A DNA stretch of 64,000 nucleotides from contig NC_023755.2 of assembly GCF_000499845.2 (NCBI RefSeq), positions 7,446,847 to 7,510,846 on the forward strand, written 5' to 3'. Below the pieces are notes generated by a model, which worked only from the letters and a program-made list of their open reading frames with translations, ran no database searches and had not been told where the DNA came from. Position numbers and translations under genes: made by a program. This DNA comes from Phaseolus vulgaris (lineage: Eukaryota > Streptophyta > Magnoliopsida > Fabales > Fabaceae). This document shows positions 36,482 through 47,580 of this stretch, piece after piece (the stretch's first letter is position 1; each line of letters opens with the position of its first letter).

Positions 36482-37466
36482 TGATGGAGATCAAGTAGAA
36501 GAGGATTTCACTAATGAAGGAAGAGGTCATCCACCCAAGCATTTAAAGTTCTTCCTTCTAGTCTTCTAAAAAATAAAGAAGAATTAAATAAAGAGAGGAC
36601 CAAGCCCAAAGCTAACAAGAAGACTACAAGCATTCAAGAATGGGCTCCAATTAATATCTCTCTTCGTAAATTCTTTTGTATAAATTTGTACAATAAATAT
36701 AGAAATAGCTTTAGGATGTGCCAAAGAGGAAAACCAAAAGACACCTCTCTTGTACAAAGGCACATAGGCGCTAGTTTTGGTAGGAAGGGACTAGAAGAGT
36801 GCCTTTTCACACTCATTTTCTCTTTAGGCGCTAGAATGACTTGGAAGGAGCTAGAAGTTGACTCTTCACCCTTCTCTTGACTTGTAGAACCGGTCACCAC
36901 CTCCTATATATAGAGGTGCATGGCTCTTTGAAATAAAAAGTTGAAATTGATTTTTTAGAGTAAAGAATCTCTACCAAATTGGTGAGTGAATGTGAGAGAC
37001 TTGTGTCTTCTCCTCTTCTAGTCTTATCTTGGGAGATCTTGGGCTCTCAAGTGGCGGCAACACTTATCTTGAAGCCAATCTATCCCTTCAAGTGGTGTGC
37101 ACAATTCCAAGAGCTTCAACCATATAAGTTTCCTTTTCCTTCCATACCCATGCCATATCAAACTATAAAACATGTCTTTGTTGTTTCTTGTTGTTTCAAA
37201 CGGTTGAACTTGCTTAGTTTTTGTATATATTTGGTAGTTTGTCTAGGTTTGTTGTTCTTGTGATTTTAATTGTGTTTGTTTGAAGTTCAATCGGTGCATT
37301 TATCTCTATTCTTGTTTTCATTCGGTTCTTGTGTTTAAAAAAATGGGTTTCTATGTGAGTATGACTTGGTTCTTGTGTTCTTGAATAGTTCTTTGAATGG
37401 GTAAAGAATCTTGATCCAATTCTAAAGGTGCCTATTCATATTCCAACTCATATCATATTCATATCA
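36482..37466 (+). mobile_element. Solo LTR (985 bp), TGATGGA family
   Basis: Starts TGATGGAGATCAAG, ends CATATCA, and is flanked by ACATG at 36477-36481 and 37467-37471. It has CTATATATAGAGGTGC as a TATA region near 36902 and a TGGCGGCAAC block also found in the 60187 copy. Confidence 0.88.
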
Positions 37467-37471
37467 ACATG

Positions 37472-37839
37472 CCCCCTGTTTACCTGCCACTAGGTAATCA
37501 TTTACTCATGGGGCGCCAATACTCGAGTGGTAGTACTAACACCGAGCTAGGTTGACTTACCTATATTATGCTTAAGCAAATCAATCCCACAGAGCGCCTA
37601 TGCTCGTACTTATACCGAGTTAGGTCGACTTACCATGTGTCAATTAAAATAAATCAACAAAGCTAAATTCATCATCTCCTAAGAACAAATTTATCACACA
37701 TCATTCAAAAAGAAAGCATTAAGCAAGAATATCTTAGCTGAAATACAACTCAAGGTTTCCCACATTCCACGCTCGAGGAATGGCCTCAGTTGGTCAGCCT
37801 TGGCTTCTTCGTTTACTGATTGGAGGCTCTCGTGGTCTC
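37472..37839. other. Unassigned GC-richer sequence next to gypsy fragment
   Basis: Contains short related phrases (CACCGAGCTAGGTTGACTTA and ACCGAGTTAGGTCGACTTA), a weak duplication. It may belong to the gypsy element or another one. No protein is recognised. Confidence 0.3.
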
Positions 37840-39398
37840 CATGATTTGTACTGAAAGATTGCAAAATTTCTTTGTTCAATAAAGTCGATTCTTTTTTTTT
37901 TCTCATCCTGTGGTGTTGGTAAATCACATAAGTTGAAAATCTCATCTCATGCCTTAAAATCAATTTATTATCCCTCAGAACTTGTGGTTACAGATCTTCG
38001 GGGACCTGCTCATTTGACGTCTTATGCAGGGTACATATATTATGTTCCCTTTGTTGATGATTGTTTTAGATATACTTGGATATTTCCAATAAAATCTAAG
38101 GGTGACACATATTTTTCTGAATTTTAAACAACTGGTTGAGTTAGAACTTGGTTTCAAAATTAAAAACATTATGATGGAGAATATAGACCTTTGACGAGTC
38201 TCTTAACTCGTTCTAGTATAAATCATAGACTTGTTTGTCCTTATACACATCACCAACACATCACCAAAAAGGTGTTGTAGAGGCTTGTTTGTCCTTATAC
38301 ACATCACCAACACATCACCAAAAAGGTGTTGTAGAGGAAGATAGACATATTGTTTATTTGGGTCTTACCTTGTTGCACAAATATCTTTCATTACATTTTT
38401 GGGATTATTCCTTTACTACAACTATGTATCTTATTAATGTACTTCTTATAACTTCTTTAAATTTTTGTTATTTCTTATTCTTTGCTTTTTAATAAAGATC
38501 CAAACTTTGTTTTTATAAATTTTTTTATGTGCTTGTTTTTCTCTTTTAAAACCTTATCATTCTCACAAACTTGATTTTAAATTCTAGGAGTGTATTTTCC
38601 TAGGATATTCTCAAATACACAAAAGTTACAATCATCTAGTGGAATAATTTACATTTCAAAGGATGATCGATTTAATGAACATGAATTTCCTTTTACTCGT
38701 CCTTTTCCTAATACTACCAATACTATTAAAGATCTTAATGTGTATTTTAATTTAAATCCCATTCTTACACCACTTCTATCGTCTAACACTACTTCATTTG
38801 CTTATATGCCTGTTAATTCCACGAAACAATGCTCTTCATTTCAGTCTATGTCTAATAATTCACCTTTCATAACTACAAAACTTGTTAATTCCAAAAAAAA
38901 AAAATCATACTGTAACCACTGAACTTGTACATAATAACACCTACTAGGTTCAAATATGATAGTATTTAACACAAAATTCACGTTAATTCAATAGAATAAT
39001 CCTCTTTGTATGAATCTATGTCTAATATTGCACTATTTGTAATTAGTGAACTTGTTAGTTCCATGGAATAATCCTCTTTGTCTGAGTTATGTCTAATATT
39101 AAACCTTTAATAACTACTAGATTTGTACATAATACATCACCTTCTGTTAATACTCACCCTATGCAAACTAGGTCCAAATATGATATTGTTCTACAAAGAA
39201 TTCACCCACCATAGTATTATTCTTACTTTTGTTGTCTCTAATGGATGTAAATTGTTTCAACTTCATGTTAATAATGCTTTTTTAAATGGCTTTCTAGAAG
39301 AAACTATTTATATTACTCAACCACCTGGTGTTGAAGTAAATGATAAGTTTTTTGTTTTGAAACGGAATAAAGCTATATGTGAGCTAAAACAAGCACCA
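37840..39398 (+). pseudogene. Copia element D: integrase to reverse transcriptase
   Basis: Resumes near 37840 with CGVGKSHKLK (end of the zinc-binding domain). Integrase core follows: YPSELVVTDLRGPAHLTSY, FVDDCFRYTWIFPIKSKGD, LVCPYTHHQ. RT pieces FQLHVNNAFLNGFLEETIY and ITQPPGVEV follow, ending at ELKQAPC near 39398, where element C is inserted. Stops and frameshifts are frequent. A perfect 54-bp tandem duplication lies at 38230-38337. About 700 bases of linker between 38500 and 39120 are degenerate. Confidence 0.75.
38230..38337 (+). repeat. Perfect 54-bp tandem duplication
   Basis: Two identical copies (38230-38283 and 38284-38337) beginning CTTGTTTGTCCTTATACACA. They lie over the integrase motif normally read as PYTHHQNGVVE in element D. 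Confidence 0.85.
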
Positions 39399-39696
39399 TG
39401 TTAAAATATCATTCTGTTACTGTATTAGAATATCTTTCTCTTACTGCTGTTTTTCTATTTTTCTGTTTTCTGTTTTTGGGCCTTTGTGGCTCTTTGGGCT
39501 TTTACTAGTGCCTATATTCTTTTACCTTCTGTAAACACAACACACTGTACATTTTTCATAGATTGATTAATGAAACCCTTTTTCCCTCATCTTTTCTCTC
39601 TCTCAAAGCTTCTCCTCATTCTTTCTCTGAACTTCTCTGTGTTCACGGTTCTTGTTTTGACACTCTATCTTTTACTGCATTTGGCCATTTTCATGA
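39399..39696 (+). repeat. Element C 5' LTR
   Basis: Matches 45269-45556 with small indels, including the TTTTGGGCCTTTGTGGC segment near 39470 that is shortened in the 3' copy. Confidence 0.92.
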
Positions 39697-39708
39697 TGGT
39701 ATCAGAGC
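39697..39708 (+). promoter_or_regulatory. Element C primer-binding site
   Basis: TGGTATCAGAGC directly abuts the 5' LTR, complementary to the 3' end of plant initiator tRNA-Met. Confidence 0.85.
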
Positions 39709-39888
39709 TCTTCCAAGAGCTCTGCTGCATTTTATCTCTGATCCCTTATTGATCCTATCTCACCGATCTTTCTTTTTCCTTTTTTTTTCTTTCACTCTTC
39801 TATTTTTCTTTGATTTCTCGTTTTTCTTGTTCTGTTTTTTCTAATATTACTCCTTCTTTGTTTTCTTTTGGGCAGATTACCTTTCGGG

Positions 39889-40727
39889 ATGAAGAAGGAA
39901 GAGGAGAAATCAACCCCAAGTTATCTGTATCTCCATCCAAGCGAGAATCCAGCGACTCCTCTTGTCTCGCCGGTGTTGGATTCTAGCAATTATCATCCAT
40001 GGAGTCGGTCGATGCTCACGACATTAAGCGTTAAGGATAAACTCGAGTTCGTAGATGGAACCACTACAGAACCAGCAAAGACAGATCCCACCTTCTGGGC
40101 ATGGAATCGGTGCAACAACATGGTGGTCTCGTGGCTGGTCCACTCTATTTCCGTCCCCATTCGTCAAAGCATCGTCTGGATGGACAAAGCTGTAGAAAGT
40201 TGGAATGATCTCAAGACAAAATATTCTCAAGGTGACCTCTCACGCATTTGTGACCTCCAAATGGAGGCATCCTCGTTAAACCAAGGTGAGCTCTCAATAA
40301 CAGACTATTTTACAAAGTTAAGGGTGATCTGGGATGAGTTGGAAAATTTCAGACTGAATCTGTTTGCATCTGCAAGAATTGTACTTGCAATATTTCCTCT
40401 ATTGTCTCCCAACAAAAAAGGGAAGACCAAGGCATGCAATTTTTGAGAGGTCTAAACGATCAGTATAGCAATGTTAAATCCCATGTCCTTTTAATGGAAC
40501 CCATCCCACCTATATCAAAAATCGTTTCTTTAGTAGCTCAACAAGAGCAACAATTGAGTAATAATGCTTTGATTGCTAATATAAGGAATGTTCAACCCAT
40601 GGTTAACAAGAGTAATGTGCAGTCTTCTGTTGTTTGCTCTTTTTGTGGCAAGAATGGTCATAATGATAATGTGTGTTTTAAGAAACATGGTTTTCCCAAT
40701 CAGAATGAGAAAAAGGTCAGTCACAAT
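39889..40727 (+). pseudogene. Element C gag, first part
   Basis: Starts at ATG 39889. Reads YLHPSENPATPLVSPVL, SSNYHPWSRSM and KAVESWNDLKTKYSQGDLSR (retrotransposon gag blocks). A frameshift occurs between about 40370 and 40440, then QFLRGLNDQYSNVKSHVL and a zinc-knuckle-like CSFCGKNGHNDNVC. The solo LTR interrupts right after KKVSHN. Confidence 0.85.
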
Positions 40728-41837
40728 TGTTGAACCAAGTGGTGTTCAATGTTTTGAAGAATCCAAATCCTTTGAAGGATGTTGAAGCCTCTGCTTTGCT
40801 TGATGTTGCTGTACTGGTTTAAGCTTTGTTCTAGGGTATTTTAATGTTGTAATCCACGCTTAGATTAAATCTCAAGCAATTAGCATCTCAATCTTTATCA
40901 AAGTAAAATGTTTTTCAAACTAAGTTGAAACAACCGATTGTTTTGTCGAAACAACCGACACTTAGGTGTTTTGAGAAAGTTTGAAAACTGTTTTTGAATG
41001 GTGAAATCTGTTAAGTAACAAACTAACCGATTGATTCGAGGAAACAACCGATTGTTTGTTTTGAAACCATAACAGAAAAATTGTTTTCTTTGACTGAGCT
41101 TTAAATTCTTTAACTGAATACGCTCCAATCATTAAATGCAATTACGAGTTTGTTAAGATTTGATAACAAACTATATCTTTGTATAAATTCAGAAAAACTG
41201 TTTTTAAGTATGAAGAATCTTGAAACAAAGTTTTTGACTAAGAGTTTTTCAAAGAGTTCTGAGATTGCTTAAGAGTTGAGAGATTGATCAAGGTGCTGGA
41301 ATAGGATTATACTTGTATTGATTTCAGATATTCATCTGTAACAAGTGTAATCTTTGTAAACTGCTGAACAATTCGTTTGTGTGTTTTGCTGAGATTGACT
41401 GTGTGTTCTTGAGGTGTTCAAGATCAGCAATCTTAGTGTTGGCCAAGGAGAGTGTGTTTCTTGAGGTTTTCAAGGTCATTCTCTTGGTTGTTGTGTAAGT
41501 GATCAAGGTGTGGTTGCTTAGTGGATTTCCTCAGGGTTTCTGAGAAGACTGAATGTAGCTCTGGGTTTGGAGTGAACCAGTATAAACAATTATGTACAAT
41601 CTCTCTATCCCTAACTCTTTAATTTCAGTTTGTTTGTTGTTTGCTGGTATAAACAACCGATTGTTTCGAAGAAACAACTGATTGTTTTTTCTAGTACTAC
41701 AGTTTTGCTTGTTGTTTTGGCTAATTGAATTGCTGAATCAATTGGTTTCTGAAATAAATTAATTCTAACTTTGAAAAGTTTGCGAAAACCCTTTTAAACA
41801 ATTCACCCCCTCTAGTTTAAAGCCATCTTTTCTAACA
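40728..41837 (+). mobile_element. Solo LTR (1110 bp) in element C gag
   Basis: Starts TGTTGAACCAAG, ends TTTTCTAACA, and is flanked by ACAAT at 40723-40727 and 41838-41842. It is close in block order to the element B LTRs: paired AACAACCGATTGTTT motifs, GTGAACCAGTATAAACAA, CACCCCCTCTAGTTTAAAGC. Removing it plus one target copy restores the gag frame (VSHN joined to GNRKVC). Confidence 0.9.
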
Positions 41838-41842
41838 ACAAT

Positions 41843-44800
41843 GGTAATAGAAAAGTTTGCACACACTGCAACAGAATTGGCCACACTGTTGATACATGCT
41901 ATAAGAAGCATGGTTACCCACCCGGTTACAAATTCCAAAATGGTAAAACTTATTCTGTCAACAACATTGCCACTCAAGAGGAGTATGATTCCAACAACAA
42001 TGAGAATGGTGATACTCATTTTACTCATCAGCAATATCAAATCTTAACCAACCTTCTCAAACAAGCAAACACTTTTGCTGGACAAGTTCAAGTGAATCAG
42101 GTTGGATCTTTTGCTGCTGATACAAGTCAACAAGATCGGGACTCTAGCTCTGCAGGTAACACACATGCCTTAAAGACTCCTTTAGTAAATAAATATACTT
42201 GGATTTTTGACTCTGGAGCAACAAATCATGTTTGTTTTACTTTATCTGATTTTTCAACTTATCATCGTATCAATCCGATTCTCATAAAATTATCCAATGG
42301 CCACTATGTTGCATCAAATTATTCAGGAACTGTTAATCTCAATTACAATATTAGTCTCACAAATGTTCTATATGTTCCATATTTTTCTTTCAATCTTGTC
42401 TCTATATCCAAACTTACTTCTTGCCTTCAATGTGATTTAACTTTCTGCTCTAAGTGTATCATACAGGACAGAGAACCAGAGACAAGATTGGTTCAACTGA
42501 TTTGATTGGTGGCTTATATTGTTTAGATAGATCTATTTCACAGCATGTTCCTCCTTTCTTGAATTGTGTAACTAAAATTGTTGGTCTTTGGCATCGAAGA
42601 TTAGGTCATCCTTCTGATGAAAGACTAAAGATTTTACAAACCTATTATCCTGATATATCTATTGAAAAGTCTTATTTTTGTGATGCTTGTCATCAAGCTA
42701 AACAAAAGAAACTGCCCTTTTCTCTTAGCACTACTCATTCTGCACATATATTTGATTTAATTCATATGGATATATGGGGTCCTTGTTCTGTTATCTCTAT
42801 GCATGGTCATAGATATTTTCTCACTGTTGTTGATGATTTTTCCCGCTTTACTTGGATTTTTTCTATTCAAAATAAGTCTGAAGTTAGAGCTAATGTTGTG
42901 AGTTTTGTCTCTTACATTGAAAACCATTTTCAAACAAAAGTCAAATCTATTTGTACTGATAATGGTGTTGAATTTGTGATGAAAGATTTTTTTGTTTCAA
43001 AGGGCATTTTACATCAAACTTCATGCATAGAAACACCCGAGCAAAATGGTGTTGTTGAACGAAAGCATCAACATATTTTAAACGTTACAAGATCTCTCCT
43101 TTTTCAATCAAAAATCCCTGCTAATTTATGAAATTTTGCTGTCCAACATGCTGTTTTCTTAATTAATTGTATTCCTACTCCTTTGTTAAAACATGAAACA
43201 CCATATGAAAAATTGCATGGAAAGTTATGTGACATTTCTGACTTGCGTATCTTTGGTTGTTTGTGTTATTCTTCTACTCTTGTTGCTCATAGAAAGAAGT
43301 TGGACAGCCGCGCTGTTCCTGGTGTCTTTCTTGGTTTTAAACAACACACCAAAGGTTTTATCTTTCTAAACTTAAAAAATCACAAAATTGAAGTTTCCAG
43401 GAATGTTGTTTTTTATGAAAACTATTTTCCATATCTTTTGAAAAATGAAAAAGATCCCAACAGTCTTTCGTTTCCCATACCATAGCACTATGCTCAAACT
43501 TATGATGACATAAATATGCATAATGACCATGGTTCTCCTGATAAAAATAATGATGATCTTTGTGTTGATAAAAATGACGTGCCTGCTGTTACCCTCAGAA
43601 GATCTGACCGTAATAGAAGGATGCCAATCTATTTACAGGACTTCCAGACTAGCAGTAATCAGGTTAGTACCAAGTATTCCATACAAATTTTCATTAATTT
43701 TAATTCCTTATCCTCTAATTTTAGACATACCATAATGTCTATTTCTTCTCATGATGAGCCTCAAAACTATGAGGCTGCCATTCATAAACCTCTTTGGGTC
43801 CAAGCAATGCAGAATGAATTAGCAGCTCTTGCAGCTAATCAGACCTGGACTATTACAGATCTTCCCCCTGGAAAATCTGCCATTGGTTGTAGATGGGTTT
43901 ACAAGATCAAATATCACTCAAATGGTACCATAGAAAGATATAAAGCCAGGCTAGTAGCGAAAGGCTACAACCAAATGGAGGGTCTTGCTGGACACGTTTG
44001 CACCAGTAGCAAAGTTAACTACTTTAAGGCTTCTCCTGGCTCTTGCTGCAGCAAAAGATTGGGATCTTAAGCAATTGGATGTGAACAATGCTTTCCTTCA
44101 TGGAGACTTAAATGAAGAAGTTTACATGAAGCTTCCCTTTGGTTTTCCAGCAGCAAATAGAAATAAAGTGTGCAAACTTCAAAGGTCTCTTTATGGCCTC
44201 AAGCAAGCTGGACGCCAATGGTATGCCAAACTTTCCAATTTCCTCAAATCTCATAATTATAATATCTCCACTGCTGACCACTCTCTTTTTTTGAAACATG
44301 ATGGAGAGAAAATAACTGCACTTCTTGTCTATGTGGATGACATAGTCTTAACTGGGAACAACCTTGCTGAAATCAACATTTCTGCATCAAGAATTTAGGG
44401 GATCTTACATACTTTCTAGGCCTCGAAATTGCAAGGAACAACACTGGTATCCACCTTAGTCAACGAAAATACACCTTAGATCTCCTTATAGAAACTGGTA
44501 TGCTTGCTTGTGCTCCCTCTCTCACACCCATGGCACATACTCTTCACCTCACTGCTGATAAAGGAGAAAGACTCAATGAAGAAGAAGCTACATCCTATAG
44601 AAGACTGGTAGGACGCCTCATTTACCTTACCAATACACGCCCAGATATTGCCTATGTTGTCAACCACCTCAGTCATTTTGTATCTGCACCTACCAACATT
44701 CATTCTCAGGCAGCTTTCCATGTTCTCAAATATCTAAAGGCCTCACCTGGTGTTGGTCTCTTTCTCCATAACAATACTCCTGTACAGATCAAAGCGTACA

Positions 44801-45266
44801 ACGATTCTGATTGGGCCACTTGCCCTGAGACTAGAAAATCCATCACGGGCTTCTGTGTATATTTGGGTGAAACTTTGATCTCCTGGAAATCAAAGAAACA
44901 GCAAACGATTTCAAGAAGCTCCTCTGAAGCTGAATACAGAGCATTAGCTGCTACCACATGCGAAATTCAATGTCTACCTTTTACAAGATCTTTGGATTCC
45001 ATTTATCCAGCCTGCTCTCTTATATTGTGATAGTCAGTCAGCAATCCAAATTGCTCACAATCAAGTTTTCCACGAACGAACAAAGCATATAGAGATTGAC
45101 TGTCATGTAGTTTGAGAAAAACTCAATCAAGGACTGATCAAGTTGCTTCCTGTCTCCTCCTCCATGCAAACTGTAGATTTTTTCACGAAGCCCCTTCCAC
45201 CTAAGATGTTCAAGACCTTATATTCCAAGCTGGGAATGAAAAATATTTATTCCCAGCTTGAGGGGG
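41843..45266 (+). pseudogene. Element C gag end, protease, integrase, RT, RNase H
   Basis: A second zinc knuckle (CTHCNRIGHTVDTC) near 41860 is followed by protease WIFDSGATNHV near 42205. Integrase zinc-binding LWHRRLGHPSDE, CDACHQAKQ and core DIWGP, CTDNGVEF, TPEQNGVVERK run 42590-43070. RT motifs are WVQAMQNELAAL, QLDVNNAFLHGDL, LYGLKQAGRQWYAKL and VYVDDIVLTGN (catalytic YVDD). RNase H has YNDSDWATC, SWKSKKQQTISRSSSEAEYR and HIEIDCHVV. Frameshifts lie near 42480, 43985, 44390 and 45000, with stops at 43129 and 43483. All catalytic signatures are visible, but no single protein can be made. Confidence 0.9.
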
Positions 45267-45268
45267 GA

Positions 45269-45556
45269 TGTTAAAATATCATTTTGTTACTGTATTAGAA
45301 TATCTTTCTGTTACTGCTGTTTTTCTATTTTTCTGTTTTCTCTTTGTGGGTCTTTGGGCTTTTACTAGTGCCTATATTCTTTTACCTTCTGTAAACACAA
45401 CACACTGTACATTTTTCATAGATTGATTAATGAAACCCCTTTTCCATCATCTTTTCTCTCTCTCAAAGCTTCTCCTCATTCTTTCTCTGAACTTCTCTGT
45501 GTTCACGGTTCTTATTTTGGCACTCTATCTTTTACTTCATTTGGCCATTTTCATGA
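45269..45556 (+). repeat. Element C 3' LTR
   Basis: Copy of 39399-39696. It is preceded by the polypurine tract AGCTTGAGGGGGGA (about 45255-45268) and followed by target duplication CACCA. Confidence 0.92.
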
Positions 45557-45860
45557 CACCACGACAATGATACTCTTCGTCAACTTGGGTTTTGGAGCAG
45601 TGCTTGTGACTCCTCTCTTTTTTGTTTATAAAAAATAGTTGTTGGTTTTATATATTTTGGTCAATGTGGATGACATCATAATAAATGGTAAATCGTCTAT
45701 TCTTATTCAAGAGATTACGACAAAGTTTCATGCAACTTTTTCCTTGAAACAACTTGGTCAATTTGATTATTTTCTTGGTCTTGAAATAAGTATTTACCTA
45801 ATAAATCTATTTTCATGACGCAAACCAAATATATTTGAGACTTACATTATAAAACACTTA
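45557..45860 (+). pseudogene. Copia element D: RT continuation after element C
   Basis: The broken RT motif resumes with ACGACAATGATACTC, the RQW(stop)YS part of LKQAPRQW. VNVDDIIINGKSS (YVDD replaced by NVDD) follows, then KFHATFSLKQLGQFDYFLGL. It decays near 45860. Confidence 0.75.
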
Positions 45861-46289
45861 TGGCTTAGAGATTTATATTTCTGGAAGACTTTTTACAAAA
45901 CTTATAAGGTTTTTATGTCATTTTAACTGTGATATAATGTAACTTTCAAAATGATATGGTGGAAGAAGCAAAAGATAAGGAAATGGCCCATGCGTACATC
46001 TGAAATCCACTACCAGATAGTAAAAGTGAACCAATGAAAAGAAAAAGTGCCTAAGTGTAAATGTAAAACATTATAAATTATAATATTAAAGTGAAGAAAT
46101 ACAGTGATAAAATTTAAAAAAACAACACGTATAGACAAAATAATGAGTGCCAATGGAGCAACAATACTTAAACAGTAGGACTGGTAGTCGTCACAGGTGG
46201 TCGAAGCTAGCATGGATGAAGCAGTATCCAGTGGTGACCTTGATGAAGCAGGATTGATATTGAATTGTGATTTTGGAAGATGTGAATGT
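45861..46289. other. No gene seen
   Basis: AT-rich sequence between the end of element D and the first partial satellite unit. There are short frames only. Confidence 0.4.
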
Positions 46290-46463
46290 GGAGTACAAAA
46301 GAACACAAAAACTCCAAAAGAAAAAACGAAAATGGATATATACGACAATATACAACGAATGAGGTGGTAGGGTTTGATAACATGGCAAAGGGCATTTTCA
46401 TCATTTCTTGGAAAAAAAAAAAGAAATTAGCAAAGAAAAAGGTGTTTTTGTACTTGAAAAAAA
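46290..46463 (+). repeat. Partial unit of the ~520-bp array
   Basis: Matches the array phrase AACGAATGAGGTGG... TTTGATAACATGGCAAAGGG... TTTCTTGG and ends at TGTACTTGAAAAAA, where the foldback element begins. Confidence 0.75.
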
Positions 46464-47339
46464 GGGTTTTTTTTTTACCATGATGGGGTTATTGTTTTTG
46501 GTTTTTACCAAAATGGGGTCCGTTTAAAAAAAATTACAAATTTAGGCAAGTCATGCCTAATTGGGACGACTTCATATGCAGAAGTCGTCCCAATTAGGCA
46601 CGACTTTTGCCATGTCATATTGAAGTCGTGCCAACTTGCCACGACTTCTGCCTTGTCATACTAAAGTCGTGCCAACTTGGCACGACTTCTGCCACGTCAT
46701 AATTTTTTTTTATTTTATTGTTTATATATTGGGTAGTAAGTTATGTAATGTTAAAAATTAATTTATTCTCACCATTACGTGTTCTGTAAAATCATTACTT
46801 CTCAAGCTATTTATTTTGCAAATTCACAGCAATAATCCTCTACTTATTTTCCAAATATAATAATTTTTCATTTATCTATTTATTTCCAAATTCAATAACA
46901 ATTTTCTTCATTTTTTAATTAATCAAATAATCAAGTTATTGTATTACATTACCGTCAAACATGATCCATACACGATTATCCATTTTTTTGTTCCTTAAAA
47001 CTAACACTCTTAGAAAATTATGTATCAAATTAATTTTTAACATTACATAACTTACTATCCAATATATAAACAATAAAATTTTTAAAAAAAAAAATATGAC
47101 GTCTGTATGACAAGGCAGAAGTCGTGCCAAGTTGGCACGACTTCAATATGACGGGGCAGAAGTTGTGCCAAGTTGGCACGACTTCAGTATGCCATGGCAG
47201 AAGTCGTGCCTAATTGGAACGATTTCTGCATATGAAGTCGTGCCGAATTGACACGACTTGCCTAAATTTGTAATTTTTTTTAAACAGACCCCAATTTAGT
47301 AAAAACAAAAAAAAATAACCCCATCATGGTCAAAAAACC
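46464..47339. mobile_element. Foldback element with ~300-bp inverted arms
   Basis: The left arm (about 46464-46764) and right arm (about 47029-47339) are inverted copies, starting with ACCATGATGGGGTTATT and ending near TTAAAAATTAATTT. A spacer of about 265 bp separates them. Each arm itself contains several short palindromes built from GTCGTGCC and GGCACGAC. No coding frame exists, so it must have been moved by enzymes from elsewhere. No clear target duplication was identified. Confidence 0.8.
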
Positions 47340-47580
47340 TTAATTAATATAGTGACTAATTATTTTTTGTCTCTAAATTTGATTGTTATTTAATTATTTT
47401 CTTATAGTGATATGTTACTAGAATTTAAAATCCATAAATGCTTTAAGAATAGGATTTTTGAATTCATTTATGTGTATTTTTTTTTCTGCAAATGGAAATC
47501 TGAAAGTGATTTTGAAATAGAAAACATATTTCAAAAAGTAAAATTCAGAATGTTAGTTATGAATTTCAAAACATAAATTC
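47340..47580. other. No gene seen
   Basis: AT-rich stretch that is neither foldback nor array. Confidence 0.4.

Larger units (their letters stand above)
39399..45556 (+). mobile_element. Copia element C, full length but defective
   Basis: Flanked by CACCA at 39394-39398 and 45557-45561. LTRs of 298 and 288 bp begin TGTTAAAATATC and end TTTTCATGA. A primer-binding site follows the 5' LTR, and AGCTTGAGGGGGGA precedes the 3' LTR. Gag, protease, integrase, RT and RNase H are all present in copia order, but with several frameshifts and stops. A 1110-bp solo LTR is nested in gag. The insertion cut the LKQAPRQW motif of element D's reverse transcriptase. Confidence 0.93.
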
